Below are positions 62,375 to 64,000 of a stretch of DNA of 64,000 bases, one piece after another (position 1 is the first letter of the stretch; each line of letters begins with the position of its first letter). The notes under the pieces were generated by a model. It was not told where the DNA came from and made no database searches. It saw only the letters and a list, made by a program, of their open reading frames with translations. The translations under genes and the position numbers were made by a program. The DNA is from Kryptolebias marmoratus (taxonomy: Eukaryota; Chordata; Actinopteri; Cyprinodontiformes; Rivulidae). The stretch spans positions 10,852,108 through 10,916,107 of the forward strand of contig NC_051433.1 in NCBI RefSeq assembly GCF_001649575.2. Reading direction: 5' to 3'.

Positions 62375-62600
62375 CTTAATGTGGGCTGCTTGGTGGAGCA
62401 GTTGGTTAGTACCACTGCCTTGCAGCAATGAGGTCACAGGTTTGACTCCCAGCTGGGGTCTTTGTGTGGGGTTTGCATGTTCTCCTCAGGCATTCATGGG
62501 TTTTCTCCTGGAACTCCAGTTTCCTTCTGCAGACAAAAAACACGCATGTTAGGTTGATTGACATCTTTAATTTGGGGTACATTGAGTTTTAAAAAAAATG
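62375..62600 (+). mobile_element. SINE-like element, tRNA-head family (forward copy)
   Basis: The only plus-strand copy. It starts with a tRNA-like head, 'gcttggtggagcagttggtt', and a B-box-like 'ggtttgactcc' at 62439-62449 (consensus GGTTCGANTCC). The body 'tttgcatgttctcctcaggc' and 'cacgcatgttaggttgattg' follows, ending in an A-rich 'ttttaaaaaaaatggatgga'. The internal Pol III promoter boxes are decayed, so it is probably inactive. Confidence 0.87.
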
Positions 62601-64000
62601 GATGGACTGACAACATACAACTACTTTTATTTTACTTTACCATGTAGGATAATAAGTCCCGTTCTTTTCATTCTTTATCAGTTCCAACAAGATTTTCACA
62701 AAGGAACCTACCTGTGAATCATGGCTTTGGATTTTGTGTTTTTGAGCAATTCTCCTCTCCTTGGTCCTCTGTCCTTCTCAGGCCTTTTGGGACAGTTCAA
62801 GTTTTCTGAGACTGATATCCACGTTTCGAGCAAATGGAGAAGAGAGGAGACCAGGAAGCACAAAACAGGCAAATGAAAAGTCCACGAGCTTTGTAGAACG
62901 ATAGGACTTTCTCGACATGCAACAAAGAACTTGTATCAACTTGTAATGAATGATGGTCCATCCGCCTACCTTCCAACGTTTAAAAAGGAGAGTTGCTTGA
63001 CAGAAAATACAGTTCTTCTACTAAGAAGCTGTAATTATCTGCTGCTGGTTAACACACTGTTAAATGACATTAAGCAGGTGAAGAAATACAGTTCTATGTT
63101 GACAGGAAATTTTGCAATCCGTTTAAATGTTAGTCTCCGTGTAAAAAAAAAGGACAAAAAAAAATCAAGTTGTGCAAATAAAAGAATGTGCAGTAATGAG
63201 CAGTGTGAGAAAACATGCTTTTTGAGATATCTGGATTAGATTATAATCCTTGATAATAACTGGAGCTGATGTTGCAACATTTTGTCTCATCGCAGATCAG
63301 TCAGAGAGAAAAACGAGTCTGCTGGTAATCCTCGAGCTGTCTCTGTGATTGACATATCCATTGACTCATGTGACAAGAATTTGGTTAGATCACATTTGAT
63401 CTTCAAGCAAAACTAAAGAGCTAAACCTCTGACAGGCAGGATAAATGACACGGCTGCTCTGAACTGCCGTGGTTAGATACAAGAGATTTCACTCAGGTAT
63501 CTGTTGTACACGCTTAAAAAAATGATGTCTCTGCTTCAGTATTCTAGTTGTGCTTCTCGTGTGCTTATAAAACCGCAAACTCCATTACAAGTTTTTATCT
63601 AGGTGGGCCCTGCAGACTGAATTAATTTCCTTCAAACTACCTGCCTGTACCTGCCTTAGGCGTGAAAGAGGTAAAATGGCACAGCAACAACCTTATTTGC
63701 TCTGTCCACTCACATCCGACTTCTCATCTAACATGACCCAGACTGCCCTGAGTCAGCACACAGCAGCGGAGCGATCAAATGCCTGCAGGGTTTAAGATAA
63801 CATGGGAAGTCCAGATTATTAAACACATCTCAGCGTGGAGAGGTACGGCAATTTGGTTTAAAAGCGTGAACTTTCATATCCCTTATGATCCATTTATTAA
63901 TACATTTACTCTGCAGTCTGCACACGCAGCACTTACAGCACAGTCATGGTTTGAGTTTTATCTTCTCAAGCCTAAAAAACACACGTAACCATTTCAGACT
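62601..64000 (+). other. kazn: Kazrin intron, window end
   Basis: AT-rich intronic sequence with short open frames (up to 102 codons) lacking splice context or known motifs. I see no further kazrin exon; the exon that would encode the conserved VLLREEVSRL segment is not visible and presumably lies beyond the window. Confidence 0.45.

Noticed and set aside
62386..62450. Possible tRNA gene (A-box and B-box-like sequences)
   Set aside because: No cloverleaf can be folded convincingly and the same sequence recurs as the head of a SINE-like repeat.

Overview
The window is vertebrate genomic DNA, most likely from a teleost fish. It is AT-rich and intron-dominated, full of microsatellites and short decayed mobile elements, with very few coding exons. 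The exons that can be read have canonical AG/GT splice sites. The element types (tRNA-head SINE-like copies, a hAT-type palindromic MITE, a family of roughly 300-400 bp repeats) are typical of percomorph fish. The species cannot be fixed from the sequence.

The whole window appears to lie inside one plus-strand gene, the kazrin orthologue (kazn). Kazrin is a coiled-coil/SAM adaptor of cell junctions and endosomal traffic. Its diagnostic exon is at 26512-26719 (MMDDNKQLAQRIDGAIQSAS and following residues). A coding exon at 334-491 ends exactly on a codon boundary, and the 26512 exon opens in frame five codons before its MM. These two therefore form a continuous reading frame and give a longer N-terminus. 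A third exon-like segment at 59811-59918 has clean splice sites, a length divisible by three, and the phase needed to follow the kazrin exon. I read it as a probable cassette exon. The later kazrin exons (the rest of the coiled coil and the SAM domains) are not seen and presumably lie downstream.

Layout: 1-333, end of an upstream intron; 334-491, coding exon; 492-26511, a 26 kb intron with many repeats and, at its 3' end, a possible internal promoter; 26512-26719, kazrin exon; 26720-59810, a 33 kb intron with repeats, two MITE-like elements in the wider region, perfect hairpins and several G+C-richer blocks; 59811-59918, candidate cassette exon; 59919-64000, intron with a SINE-like copy and a perfect hairpin.

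I saw no rRNA, tRNA gene, CRISPR, operon or intact transposase. The most notable observations are the candidate cassette exon, the N-terminal extension, and a dispersed repeat family (at least 11 copies) whose better-preserved copies carry a YY1-like AAGATGGC core.
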